Part shown: piece after piece, positions 56,005-64,000 of the stretch
Layout: the number at the start of each line of letters is the position of its first letter
Numbering within the stretch: the stretch's first letter is position 1
IMG/VR virus record: IMGVR_UViG_3300045995_000108
Location: 51,429 to 115,428 of that record
Source of the DNA: a virus
Strand: one strand, 5' to 3'
Length of the DNA stretch: 64,000 nt
The notes under the pieces: generated by a model
Databases searched by the model: none
What the model saw: the letters and a program-made list of their open reading frames with translations, nothing else
What the model was told of the DNA's origin: nothing
Translations under genes and position numbers: made by a program

Positions 56005-57321
56005 ATGAAGCAACTCTCCCAACCCTACTTTTTGCGCACGATGAGTGATGCAGAAGTGCTTGAATACGAGAACGTATTGCGCATGGCCACCGCCGCAGTG
56101 GCAACCGCTACAGGCAAAGAAAAGGTCGAGATTGACCCCAAGATTGACGGTCCCGCACGTGAACGTCTTATCACTTCACGCATTGGCCTTTTGCTCAAGG
56201 CCCCGTTTTTTGGCAACATTGCAACCCGTTTGGAACTGCTAAACGGCAACGACTGGTGCCCCACTGCCGCAACTGACGGTCGTCGCTTTTACTACAATGA
56301 CAAGTTCGTGATGTCACTGCCCCTTAAGCAGTGCGAGTTCCTTATGGGCCACGAAGTGCTTCACGCTGTCTACGATCACAGTGCACGCCGCAACGGTCGC
56401 GATCCTAAGATCTGGAACTTTGCTTGCGACTTTGCAGTTAACCAAGACCTGATGGACCAACGCATCGGCGAGAAGATCACAGTGGTTAAGATTCTGCAGA
56501 ACGACAAGTACAAGAACATGTCTGCTGAAGAAATTTACGAAGACTTGGTGCAAAATGCATCCAAGATGGACTTGGAGCAATATGCCAAGATGCTGCTCGA
56601 CGAGCACTTGGACGCAGAGTCCGGCAATGGTCCTCAAATTTCCGACGAAGAACGCCGCGCTATCCGCGACGAATTGCAAGAAGCTGTACTGAGTGCCGCA
56701 GAAGCTGCTGGCGCTTCCAACTTGCCTGGCGGCGTGAAGCGTTTGTTGTCCCACTTGACTGCCCCAGTTATTAGCTGGAAGGAATTGTTGGAACAGCAAA
56801 TCCAAAGCACCGTGAAGTGTGATTTTTCCTTCTCCCGCCCGTCGCGTCGTAGCTGGCACATGGATGCTATCCTGCCAGGTATGATTGTTGGTGACGCAAT
56901 TGAAGTTGACATTGCAATTGACCAAAGCGGATCAATTGGACAAGAAGACGCCCGTGCGTTTTTGTCAGAAATCAAAGGCATTATGGAGTCTTACGAACAG
57001 TACAAGATTCGCGTATGGTGCTTTGACACTGAAGTTTACAATTGCCAAGAGTTCAACTCGGACAATATGGACTCCATTGAAAGCTACGAGCCAATGGGTT
57101 GCGGCGGCACTGACTTTATGTGCAACTGGCGTTTCATGCGTGAAAACGATATCCAGCCAAAGAAGTTCATCATGTTTACTGACGGTGTGCCGTTTGGTGA
57201 ATGGGGTGAAGAAGAATACTGCGACACTGTGTGGATCATCAAGGGTAACGAGAATTGCATTCCTCCTTGGGGCACCTGGGCTATTTACGAACAGAATGCT
57301 AAAGCAGCAAAGACTAACTAA
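56005..57321 (+). CDS. VWA/metallopeptidase-like partner of MoxR
   Basis: 438 residues. N-terminal DUF2201-like domain with HExxH (GHEVLHAVYDH), then a C-terminal VWA domain with the MIDAS motif DQSGS (AIDQSGSIG), the TDFM region and FTDGVPFGE. Together with MoxR it forms a common two-gene system in large phages; biochemical role unknown. Own promoter; tightly followed by the next gene. Confidence 0.85.
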   Translation: MKQLSQPYFLRTMSDAEVLEYENVLRMATAAVATATGKEKVEIDPKIDGPARERLITSRIGLLLKAPFFGNIATRLELLNGNDWCPTAATDGRRFYYNDKFVMSLPLKQCEFLMGHEVLHAVYDHSARRNGRDPKIWNFACDFAVNQDLMDQRIGEKITVVKILQNDKYKNMSAEEIYEDLVQNASKMDLEQYAKMLLDEHLDAESGNGPQISDEERRAIRDELQEAVLSAAEAAGASNLPGGVKRLLSHLTAPVISWKELLEQQIQSTVKCDFSFSRPSRRSWHMDAILPGMIVGDAIEVDIAIDQSGSIGQEDARAFLSEIKGIMESYEQYKIRVWCFDTEVYNCQEFNSDNMDSIESYEPMGCGGTDFMCNWRFMRENDIQPKKFIMFTDGVPFGEWGEEEYCDTVWIIKGNENCIPPWGTWAIYEQNAKAAKTN

Positions 57322-57329
57322 GGAATATT

Positions 57330-57713
57330 ATGTTTGAAGATACCCATGCAGCCGTTACTGAAGCTTGTGTCCCGTTGATGGACAAGGAAATGCGCGAGGA
57401 TTATGCACAGCATATGGCCCGTGCACCCGAAGGCACAACAGTAGTTGATCCCAACAAGCTGCCAAATCAAAACATTTTTGACTTTGGTGACAAGTTGCTC
57501 AATTTGCCCGAGACACTGGAAGCAGCAATCGAGCGCATTCGTGCGCTGGAAACTGCACTGGACGATTTGAATCGTGCTTCCGAGATCGCACAGTACAGTG
57601 GACAGTTTGAAGTGCTTACTTCTTTCCGTGCAGTGGCAGACGAGATTCTAGTGAACAAGATTACAGTGGACCACAGTGCGCCCACTGAAATGAACATTAC
57701 GATCATCGGTTAA
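57330..57713 (+). CDS. conserved phage protein (127 aa)
   Basis: Eight bases after the VWA gene. Helical with leucine-rich ERIRALETALDDLNRASEIA; end is acidic. Unknown function. Confidence 0.6.
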   Translation: MFEDTHAAVTEACVPLMDKEMREDYAQHMARAPEGTTVVDPNKLPNQNIFDFGDKLLNLPETLEAAIERIRALETALDDLNRASEIAQYSGQFEVLTSFRAVADEILVNKITVDHSAPTEMNITIIG

Positions 57714-57714
57714 T

Positions 57715-58014
57715 ATGCCCCTAAAGTACGGCGAAGTTAATCCGCTTGTCGTGTTTGGACTGCGGCGCATGACACACATGCCGCCGCATTTCGAACCTAT
57801 CTTCTTTGATAACAAGGGCAACGACAAAGTAATCACAGACTGGGTTTGGGAAAACCTCGACGGTCGCTTCTTCTACGGTGACCATTACAGTGTTGGCAGC
57901 AATGGCGCTGTCGTACTACAAAAAGTAATCGCATTTGAGGAAAAGAGCGAAGCAAGCTACTTTGGCCTTATGCTATCCACAATCAACAATTCTACTGGTC
58001 TTCAGTTTATTTGA
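57715..58014 (+). CDS. conserved phage protein (99 aa)
   Basis: One base after the previous stop. PLVVFGLRRMTHMPPHFEPIFF, then ENLDGRFFYGDHY. Beta-rich. Unknown function. An AT-rich 6-bp hairpin (58013-58028) follows. Confidence 0.6.
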   Translation: MPLKYGEVNPLVVFGLRRMTHMPPHFEPIFFDNKGNDKVITDWVWENLDGRFFYGDHYSVGSNGAVVLQKVIAFEEKSEASYFGLMLSTINNSTGLQFI

Positions 58015-58046
58015 AATAAAAATATTTCGATGTGATTCTTCCTTGT

Positions 58047-58052
58047 TAAATA
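58047..58052 (+). promoter_or_regulatory. late-promoter-like TAAATA
   Basis: GTTAAATAAATG, 36 nt before the ATG at 58089; AAGGAAG ribosome binding site is present (58077-58083). Confidence 0.45.
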
Positions 58053-58088
58053 AATGTAGTTAAACATTACTTTAATAAGGAAGAATAC

Positions 58089-58322
58089 ATGACTGAAGTT
58101 CAACAAGAAACACAACCAGCTGAAGCAGCGCCAAGCTTGTCTATCAGCGATTTGATTGTACTCACTAACCTAACGCAAGCTGCCGCACAACGTGGCGCAA
58201 TTCGCGCAGATGAAATGCAATTGGTTGGTGCAGTGTATGACAAACTAATCGCATTTTTAACTGCCGCTGGTGCACTTACTCCAGCTGAAGCAGCAACAGA
58301 AACACCTGCTGAAGCAGTATAA
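58089..58322 (+). CDS. conserved T4-like phage protein (77 aa)
   Basis: LSISDLIVLTNLTQAAAQRGAIRADEMQLVGAVYDKL resembles a small T4-like cyanophage protein. Ala/Glu-rich ends. It precedes two more genes of the same conserved cluster; function unknown, possibly virion assembly. Confidence 0.6.
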   Translation: MTEVQQETQPAEAAPSLSISDLIVLTNLTQAAAQRGAIRADEMQLVGAVYDKLIAFLTAAGALTPAEAATETPAEAV

Positions 58323-58331
58323 GGAGCAAAT

Positions 58332-59039
58332 ATGAAACACGTCGGTAAACACGGAGACAAGAAAATTGTTCTCCTTTATAGGGAAGTTCCAGACGAAGGC
58401 CACATGTGCCTTTTGATTTACAGTGATGTCTTGCCCCGCATGATTCACGATGAAGTAATGAAAGTCGTGGAGAGCGATCTCGGACAAAATGCTAAGGAAA
58501 TTTCCGAAGTGTTGCACCGTTCGTTTATGCCAGACGGTCGTAAGATTCTTGAAGTCTTGCACCGTGAAGGAATGATCAAGAAGGTCCCAACTAATCAAGT
58601 GCTCATTACTCCTAACAACAAGTCAAGCGTTCGCTTAGACGAGTTGAACAAGATTCTCAATGAGATGGCACAAGGCGAACATGCAATTGCTCGCTTGGCA
58701 GAGTTGGATAAGAATGCAGGTATGACAGGCAAGCGTGGTCGCCCAGCTGACCCACGTGAAGTTGGCATGCCAGCAAATAGTCGTGCTAACGCACCAGTGG
58801 AAGGCAATACAGCGCCTGAAGCATTGGTTGCCGGCGTATTGAGTGACGCAGACTTAGCAAATCAAAGAGCAGCACAAGCAGCGACAATGCGAAAAAATGC
58901 AGAGTCTATGTTAGCAGAAGCTGCACGTTTGGAAGCAGAAGCGCAATCACTAAACCCTACACCGGTAAAAGCAAATGGCACAAGAAAAACCACAAAAACC
59001 ACAACCAAAGCCAAAGCGACCAAAAAGCAAGAAGCTTAA
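58332..59039 (+). CDS. conserved T4-like phage protein (235 aa)
   Basis: IVLLYREVPDEGHMCLLIYSD, GRKILEVLHREGMIKKVPTNQVLITPN and VRLDELNKILNEMAQGE match a gene conserved in T4-like cyanophages. C-terminal TTKAKATKKQEA is basic. No function known. Confidence 0.6.
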   Translation: MKHVGKHGDKKIVLLYREVPDEGHMCLLIYSDVLPRMIHDEVMKVVESDLGQNAKEISEVLHRSFMPDGRKILEVLHREGMIKKVPTNQVLITPNNKSSVRLDELNKILNEMAQGEHAIARLAELDKNAGMTGKRGRPADPREVGMPANSRANAPVEGNTAPEALVAGVLSDADLANQRAAQAATMRKNAESMLAEAARLEAEAQSLNPTPVKANGTRKTTKTTTKAKATKKQEA

Positions 59040-59340
59040 TGTAGACAAGAGTGGCGTGAAGAAAGAATGGGAACGAATCCTACGTGAAGTAGACAAAGAG
59101 GACATTCCCATTGAAATGCTTGACGCCATAATGGTTACATTACAAGACGGCACACAAGTTAACATCAATATCAAAGAGCTATTGGCAGATGGAGCAGATC
59201 CTGACTCGCTAAGAGATCACATTGATGAGCGCTTGAATGCACTAGACCATATCATTGACGACGTTGACTTTTATATCAGCGTTGACTCTGTAAAGGACAC
59301 TGTGCAAAGTGCAACTGACTTGCTTCTAAAAGATTTATGA
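58975..59340 (+). CDS. conserved T4-like phage protein (121 aa)
   Basis: Overlaps the previous gene by 65 bases in another frame. Pro/Lys-rich start, then EWERILREVDKEDIPIEMLDAIMVTLQDGTQVNINIKELLADG and LDHIIDDVDFYISVDSV. Conserved with its neighbour in T4-like phages; function unknown. Confidence 0.6.
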   Translation: MAQEKPQKPQPKPKRPKSKKLNVDKSGVKKEWERILREVDKEDIPIEMLDAIMVTLQDGTQVNINIKELLADGADPDSLRDHIDERLNALDHIIDDVDFYISVDSVKDTVQSATDLLLKDL

Positions 59341-59855
59341 TCCACGCAATATTCGCAGTAGACAAGTTTGGCGGAATGGGGCTCAATGGCACATTGCCTT
59401 GGCCCCACCATGCTGAAGACTTATCCTACTTTCAACACCAAACCGCGGGTCACATTGTCGTCATGGGACGCAATACGTGGGATGACCCAAAGATGCCAAA
59501 GCCTCTACCTGGTAGAGAAGTTTATGTGGCAACTAATAAACCCATTCAACATCCTAACACCATTAAAGGTGACCTCAAATCAGCATTGCTAGAGTTGGAA
59601 CGTGCTAACCCAAACAAGATTATTTGGGTTGTAGGCGGTCCTGCCATTTTAGAGCAATGCGCCGATGTATTGGACAAGATACATTTGACTCACCATAAGA
59701 GCAGTTACAAGGTAGATAGCAAGATAGACTTGAAGTCGTTCTTGTCGGGATGGATGCCACACACTGCGACATCTGCTCCTACCACTAACTGTTCATTCGT
59801 AACTTATGTCCCTATGTTTAAGAGGAAATCCTCTTCTGATATGGACCACGTTTAA
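59337..59855 (+). CDS. frd: dihydrofolate reductase
   Basis: 172 residues. AIFAVDKFGGMGLNGTLPWP, VVMGRNTWDDP (the MGR-x-T-W motif) and WVVGGPAIL are the folate and NADPH sites. Makes tetrahydrofolate for thymidylate synthase downstream. The last ~11 residues (KRKSSSDMDHV) are encoded over the end of the antisense GIY-YIG gene and are likely an added tail. Confidence 0.9.
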   Translation: MIHAIFAVDKFGGMGLNGTLPWPHHAEDLSYFQHQTAGHIVVMGRNTWDDPKMPKPLPGREVYVATNKPIQHPNTIKGDLKSALLELERANPNKIIWVVGGPAILEQCADVLDKIHLTHHKSSYKVDSKIDLKSFLSGWMPHTATSAPTTNCSFVTYVPMFKRKSSSDMDHV

Positions 59856-60429
59856 CACCTGTTCGCATTGCGCTCATCTTAGCTCGTGCAGCAACGGTAT
59901 GAACCTTTCCATACATACCGTTGTTTTCACCTTTATTTGCTAACCCTATTTTCTCTTTAGTGGCATCTGCTACCTTAAGTCCCTTACGTGCGGCTGCTGA
60001 TTTACATTTTTGCTCATCAGTTAGTGCTTTGCCCAATTTTGCGACAGACATCTTTTTACGAGTTTCCTCTGACCTTGGGCCGCGACGTCTATTAGCTTCA
60101 CTGATTTTTGCACGATGACTTTCGGAAAACTTTATCCCAGCTGACCCTTCCCCACCATCTGTCTTGTTAAGTAAAATTCCAGTATTCAAATCTTTTCTTC
60201 CGAACCATCTTATAAGGCGTCGTTCAATTGCAAGAGATCCAATGTTGCTTAAATTGGTTTCTAATAGAACAATAAGTGATTTATCTTTTGGTAAAGTGAC
60301 ACCAGGGTGTGGCGAGAATGCTCTTAGGTCTTTACCTTTTCCGATATAATACGGTGTTCCTGCTTTGGCAGTGATTGAATCTTTGCTGCGTAGGTATGCA
60401 TAGACGTAATAAATATTAGTGTTGGACAT
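59818..60429 (-). CDS. GIY-YIG homing endonuclease
   Basis: 203 residues. N-terminal GIY-YIG domain: YYVYAYLRS and PYYIGKGKDLRAF, then ERRLIRWFGR and NKTDGGEGS. Repeated DNA-binding (NUMOD3-like) helices follow: SESHRAKISEANRRRG and EKIGLANKGENNGMYG. Antisense between frd and td, overlapping the frd end by 38 bases. T4 I-TevI, also GIY-YIG, lives in the T4 td intron, so td is a favoured target region. Confidence 0.85.
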   Translation of the reverse strand: MSNTNIYYVYAYLRSKDSITAKAGTPYYIGKGKDLRAFSPHPGVTLPKDKSLIVLLETNLSNIGSLAIERRLIRWFGRKDLNTGILLNKTDGGEGSAGIKFSESHRAKISEANRRRGPRSEETRKKMSVAKLGKALTDEQKCKSAAARKGLKVADATKEKIGLANKGENNGMYGKVHTVAARAKMSAMRTGVKRGPYQKRISS

Positions 60430-60505
60430 ATAGCCTTTCTGGGTTGTCTAAAGTAGTTGGGAACGCCACATTCCGCGAGCTACACTAATATTTATACCGA
60501 ATCTA

Positions 60506-60534
60506 TTTACAATCAAATTTGATTCCTGTATAAT
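60506..60534 (+). promoter_or_regulatory. leaderless promoter for td
   Basis: TTTACA (60506-60511), 17-nt spacer, TATAAT (60529-60534); start expected at 60541, the A of the td ATG. Confidence 0.75.
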
Positions 60535-60540
60535 TTACTA

Positions 60541-61392
60541 ATGAAACAATACCTCGACGCACTTCAATTAATTCTCGACAGCGGAAAAGTTAAAATGGAC
60601 CGCACATCAACAGGCACTATCAGTTACTTTGGGATGATGCAACGCTATATCTTAGCAGACGGCTTCCCGCTAGTAACAACAAAACGAGTCCCCTTCAAAT
60701 CAGTCCTCACAGAACTACTATGGTTCCTGGAAGGATCTGGTAACGAGCGGCGTTTAGCAGAGCTGCTATACGGCGAAGGGAACACTGAAGGTAAGAAAAC
60801 AATATGGACAAAGAATGCAGAAGCACCATATTGGATTGACAAGGCACAGTACGAAGGCGATCTTGGTCGCGTATACGGTGTGCAATGGCGCAACTGGACT
60901 AACCAGTTTGGCGAAGTAACAGATCAACTCTTGGAGTTAGTCAAGGGAATTAAGCAAGACCCGCACGGACGTCGACATATTATTACTGCATGGAATCCAG
61001 GAGAGCTATCTAAAATGGCACTCCCACCGTGTCATTGTTTTGCTCAATTTAACGTCGTTGATAATAAACTAGACTGTCTCATGTATCAACGATCCAACGA
61101 CTTCTTCTTGGGTTGCCCTTTCAACATCGCATCGTATGCACTGCTGACGCACATGGTTGCTCAAGTGTGCGGATTGCGAGTTGGCGAGCTAATTCACACC
61201 ACAGGCGATGCTCACATCTACTCCAATCACATGGAGCAAGTTAAAGAGCAGCTATCACGCACACCACACCCATTGCCTAAGCTGCACATGAGGATGAGAC
61301 CAGATGCCGACATTACAAAGTTCACTATGGACGACTTTATATTGGCAGACTACGTGCACCACGAAGAGATCAAAGGCGCAATGGCGGTATAA
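60541..61392 (+). CDS. td: thymidylate synthase (ThyA type)
   Basis: 283 residues. RTSTGTISYFG, RRHIITAWNPGEL, PPCHCFAQF with the catalytic cysteine and RSNDFFLGCPFNIASYALL are standard. Makes dTMP from dUMP. No intron is seen. DHFR upstream restores its folate. Transcript appears leaderless. Confidence 0.95.
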   Translation: MKQYLDALQLILDSGKVKMDRTSTGTISYFGMMQRYILADGFPLVTTKRVPFKSVLTELLWFLEGSGNERRLAELLYGEGNTEGKKTIWTKNAEAPYWIDKAQYEGDLGRVYGVQWRNWTNQFGEVTDQLLELVKGIKQDPHGRRHIITAWNPGELSKMALPPCHCFAQFNVVDNKLDCLMYQRSNDFFLGCPFNIASYALLTHMVAQVCGLRVGELIHTTGDAHIYSNHMEQVKEQLSRTPHPLPKLHMRMRPDADITKFTMDDFILADYVHHEEIKGAMAV

Positions 61393-61395
61393 ACA

Positions 61396-62364
61396 ATGAA
61401 ATTTTTAGTAACAGGCGGTGCCGGCTTTATCGGGCACAATGTAGTAAGACAACTAGAAGAGATGGGACACGATTGTGCAATCATTGACTCGTGTACAAAC
61501 TATAACTTCGTTCCGCAAGCGGAAATGGATTACTTGGTCGAGGCACGTTGCAAACGCATTAGTGCAGGGGTTGACTATGTTGACCTCCGCGAATATGATT
61601 CAGTAGCAGAGAGTCTTAGGCTTGCGCAACCAGAGACAGTCATTCACCTTGCATCCTTTCCTCGACAAAAGGTAGTAGGCGAACAGCCTGTATGGGCGTC
61701 TGAAGTAATGTGCTGTGCCCTTGTCAACTTGCTGGAAGAGTGCACCAAGAACAACGTCAAGCGTTTTGTGTACATTAGCTCAAGCATGGTATACGGCGAC
61801 TTTGCAAATGACGTCACCGAGGCTGCGGATTGCAACCCCCAAGGCTTGTACGGCATCATGAAGTACATGGGCGAACATATCGTTAAGGATTATGCAAAGC
61901 GTACTGGGATGGAATATGTAATCATTCGTCCAAGTGCAGTGTACGGTGAATGGGACGTAGAAGATCGTGTCGTCTCTAAGTTCATGCTTAACGCTATGCG
62001 TGGTGGCATTCTTAAGGTAAACGGACCAGACGAGGTATTAGACTTCTCTTACGTAGAAGAAACTGCGATGGGCATTGTGCTTGCTGCTACTCAACAATCT
62101 GCATCCAATAACATCTTTAACATCACACGCTCTGACACTAAGCTGTACACGTTGCTGGATGCAGCGAGTATTGCTATCAAAATTGCAGGCAAGGGAACTG
62201 GCATTGCAGGTGCCCGTGACCTCAACTTCCCTAAGCGTGGACGGTTGAACATTGACAAGGCACGTACACTGCTTGGTTACAATCCAAGGATCAGTGTAGA
62301 GGAAGGGTTCCAACGCTATCACGATTGGTTCAAGAACGATCCATATTGGAGCAAGACCATATAA
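61396..62364 (+). CDS. NAD-dependent epimerase/dehydratase
   Basis: 322 residues, extended SDR: GGAGFIGHN (NAD site), VYISSSMVYG and YGIMK (YxxxK). C-terminal half for sugar-nucleotide binding (RPSAVYGEWDVEDR). Probably epimerises or dehydrates a nucleotide sugar; substrate unclear. Forms a group with the radical SAM and DegT genes that follow. Confidence 0.8.
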   Translation: MKFLVTGGAGFIGHNVVRQLEEMGHDCAIIDSCTNYNFVPQAEMDYLVEARCKRISAGVDYVDLREYDSVAESLRLAQPETVIHLASFPRQKVVGEQPVWASEVMCCALVNLLEECTKNNVKRFVYISSSMVYGDFANDVTEAADCNPQGLYGIMKYMGEHIVKDYAKRTGMEYVIIRPSAVYGEWDVEDRVVSKFMLNAMRGGILKVNGPDEVLDFSYVEETAMGIVLAATQQSASNNIFNITRSDTKLYTLLDAASIAIKIAGKGTGIAGARDLNFPKRGRLNIDKARTLLGYNPRISVEEGFQRYHDWFKNDPYWSKTI

Positions 62365-63263
62365 TGTCGTTCGCAAAAGAGAACACCAAAGTATTGCACT
62401 TAGAGTTAACTACTCGATGCAATGCTTCTTGCCCACAGTGTTCTCGCATGGACCCATCAACTAAATACACTGAAGACTATGACCTCACTTTAGACAGAAT
62501 TAAAGAACTGTTTTCTGAGGACTTCGTGCGACAGTTAGACAAGGTGTTTGCATGTGGTGACTTTGGTGATCCCGCTGCTGCAAAAAACTGTTTACCTATA
62601 CTCGAGTGGTTCAGGGAAGTAAATCCTGATATAACGTTAGGCATGAACACTAACGGCGGAATACGTAACACTGTATTTTGGACTGCGCTGGGACAGCTAC
62701 TAAACAAGCCATCAGACTACGTTGTATTCAGCATTGACGGGCTTGAGGACACCAATCACATCTACCGGGTCAACGTGCAGTGGAAACAAGTTATGTCCGC
62801 CGCTAAAGCGTTTATAAGTGCCGGCGGCTCTGCGCATTGGGATATGCTAGTATACGAGCATAACGAGCACCAAGTAGAAGAGTGCAAGAAGCTGGCAAAA
62901 GACATGGGGTTTACATGGTTTAGATGCAAGGTTAGCTCTAGATTTGCTACAAAACCCGTGCAATTCCTGAACCCACCCAAGAGCTACGCACCAGTGCACA
63001 GCGACGGCCCGGTTAAATGTCATGCACTGGAAGAGAAAAGTTTGTATGTTGCGGCAACAGGCAAACTCATGCCTTGCTGCTTTATGGGGCACAAGGTGTT
63101 TACTCTTACTGAGCCATTGAAAGGATTCCTTGACGATCCTGATTTTAAATCCATTTCAGAAGCATTAGCGACCACACCGCTTACAGTATGTAAAGAGTAC
63201 TGTAGCACCAACAACAATGTTAATCGGTTAAACAATCAATTTAGAGAGAATACACGACTATGA
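62364..63263 (+). CDS. radical SAM protein (SPASM type)
   Basis: 299 residues from ATG 62364. Cluster CNASCPQC (C19, C23, C26); CHALEEKSLYVAATGKLMPCCFMGH carries SPASM-like cysteines; FSIDGLEDTNHIYR. Located in a sugar-gene cluster (epimerase before, DegT after). Possible role: modifying a sugar or peptide. TAATG and ATGA junctions. Confidence 0.7.
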   Translation: MSFAKENTKVLHLELTTRCNASCPQCSRMDPSTKYTEDYDLTLDRIKELFSEDFVRQLDKVFACGDFGDPAAAKNCLPILEWFREVNPDITLGMNTNGGIRNTVFWTALGQLLNKPSDYVVFSIDGLEDTNHIYRVNVQWKQVMSAAKAFISAGGSAHWDMLVYEHNEHQVEECKKLAKDMGFTWFRCKVSSRFATKPVQFLNPPKSYAPVHSDGPVKCHALEEKSLYVAATGKLMPCCFMGHKVFTLTEPLKGFLDDPDFKSISEALATTPLTVCKEYCSTNNNVNRLNNQFRENTRL

Positions 63264-64000
63264 TACAATTTACAGACTTACACGCACAATACGCAGAAGC
63301 AAAGACAGAGATTGATGCTGCTATAGCAAACGTCATTGCCAAGTCAAGCTTTATCACTGGCCCGTTAGTAGAACAGTTTGAAGCAGACTTTGCATCGTAC
63401 GTTGGGTCAGATGCTTGCTGCGCGACTGGATCAGGAACCAATGCTCTAATGTGCGCAATGATGGCAATAGGCATAGAAGCAGGTGATGAAGTTATTACAA
63501 CACCGCATACATTTATCTCTACATCAGAAGCAATCATCTGGCAAAATGCACGGCCTGTATTTGTGGACATTGACGAGCAGTATCAGATTGATGTAAACAA
63601 AATTGAAGCTGCCATTACTGATAAGACAAAGGCCATCTTGTTTGTTGACATGTATGGACAAACACCTGACATTGACAGATTAAAGGAAATTGCTGACAAG
63701 CATGACCTATGGTTAATCGAGGATGCTGCTCATGCAATTGGGTCATCGTACAAAGGTCAGTTGGTTGGCAGTCTAGTAGACTTGACTTGCTTCAGTTTTA
63801 ATCCAGTGAAGAATCTTGGTGCAATGGGCGATGCTGGTGCATTAACTGGTGACCCAGAACTTATTAAGAAAGCTAAGATGTACCGCGACCACGGTCGCGT
63901 GATTAAGTGGGACTTTGACCTTCGCGGCATTAACGCACGAATTGACAATTTTCAATCGCAAATTGTACGTGCCAAGTTACCTTACTTAAAGGGATGGTTG
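63260..64000 (+). CDS. DegT/DnrJ/EryC1 aminotransferase (3' truncated)
   Basis: Starts ATG 63260, overlapping the previous stop; the window ends inside the gene (247 codons seen). IAKSSFITGPLVEQFE, ATGSGTNALMCAMMA, EDAAHAIGSSYKG and FSFNPVKNLGAMGDAGAL with the PLP lysine. Transfers an amino group to a keto-sugar nucleotide, fitting the epimerase at 61396. Confidence 0.9.
   Translation, partial: MIQFTDLHAQYAEAKTEIDAAIANVIAKSSFITGPLVEQFEADFASYVGSDACCATGSGTNALMCAMMAIGIEAGDEVITTPHTFISTSEAIIWQNARPVFVDIDEQYQIDVNKIEAAITDKTKAILFVDMYGQTPDIDRLKEIADKHDLWLIEDAAHAIGSSYKGQLVGSLVDLTCFSFNPVKNLGAMGDAGALTGDPELIKKAKMYRDHGRVIKWDFDLRGINARIDNFQSQIVRAKLPYLKGWL

Noticed and set aside
1-64000. CRISPR arrays, insertion sequences, tRNA or rRNA genes, replication origin
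   Set aside because: No regularly spaced repeats, transposase genes with ends, cloverleaf shapes or origin-like repeat clusters were seen by eye; a tRNA search program would be decisive.

Overview
The window is 64 kb of a large T4-like myovirus genome. It is not a bacterial chromosome: genes are short, tightly packed and mostly on the + strand with ATGA/TAATG overlaps. It carries T4-family replication and repair genes: B-family DNA polymerase, a gp45-like clamp, a T4 endonuclease V homologue, RNA ligase with a 5'-kinase, DHFR with thymidylate synthase, and DsbA-like DNA-binding protein. It also has a GH19 endolysin/spanin/holin lysis block, PhoH, DnaJ, a ClpA-type unfoldase and a MoxR/VWA pair. 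A betaproteobacterial (Burkholderiales-like) freshwater host is an inference. It rests on a TctC/Bug-type binding protein and a lipoprotein with the A-C-poly-Gly lipobox common in that order.

Layout. 1-5.9 kb: end of a LysM gene, small early genes under strong sigma70-type promoters, RNA repair (ligase plus kinase), a tyrosine phosphatase and a HAD hydrolase. 5.9-7.4 kb: minus-strand PhoH and a methyltransferase. 7.4-10.7 kb: tricarboxylate transporter permease TctA, binding protein TctC and a sulfotransferase-like protein. 10.7-13.6 kb: two conserved T4-like proteins and the lysis cassette. 13.6-18.0 kb: DnaJ/Clp and small proteins. 18.0-26.8 kb: a late block with a glycosyltransferase and several proteins whose N-termini resemble the T4 capsid-targeting sequence, including a nucleotidyltransferase and a kinase-fold protein. 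27-32.5 kb: DsbA-like protein, SpeD, DNA polymerase, methyltransferase and clamp. 32.5-44 kb: radical SAM protein, T-fold protein, DpdA-type transglycosylase, a queuosine-mannosyltransferase-like glycosyltransferase, DegT fragment, GDP-mannose 3,5-epimerase, FolE, a lipoprotein glycoside hydrolase, DenV, QueD and QueE. 44-51.9 kb: many small conserved phage proteins, an SGNH hydrolase, a 5'-3' exonuclease and a radical SAM protein. 52-59 kb: DGQHR-type protein, two HNH nucleases, MoxR and VWA modules, and T4-like conserved proteins. 59.3-64 kb: DHFR, an antisense GIY-YIG nuclease, thymidylate synthase, epimerase, radical SAM and the start of a DegT aminotransferase.

The most interesting system is the 7-deazaguanine set (FolE, QueD, QueE, DpdA, perhaps a second T-fold enzyme). 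DpdA overlaps a glycosyltransferase that looks like the enzyme adding mannose to queuosine in tRNA, and a GDP-mannose 3,5-epimerase lies close by. This suggests a glycosylated deazaguanine in phage DNA, or another GDP-sugar decoration.

Expression signals are unusually readable. There are about 17 TTGACN-N17-TAnAAT promoters, and at least five of them put the expected transcription start on the A of the ATG (leaderless mRNAs). A separate TAAATAC motif lies 21-24 nt before six genes, most of them late, like the T4 late promoter. The DNA polymerase and QueE genes both appear to start with AUU behind good Shine-Dalgarno sequences.
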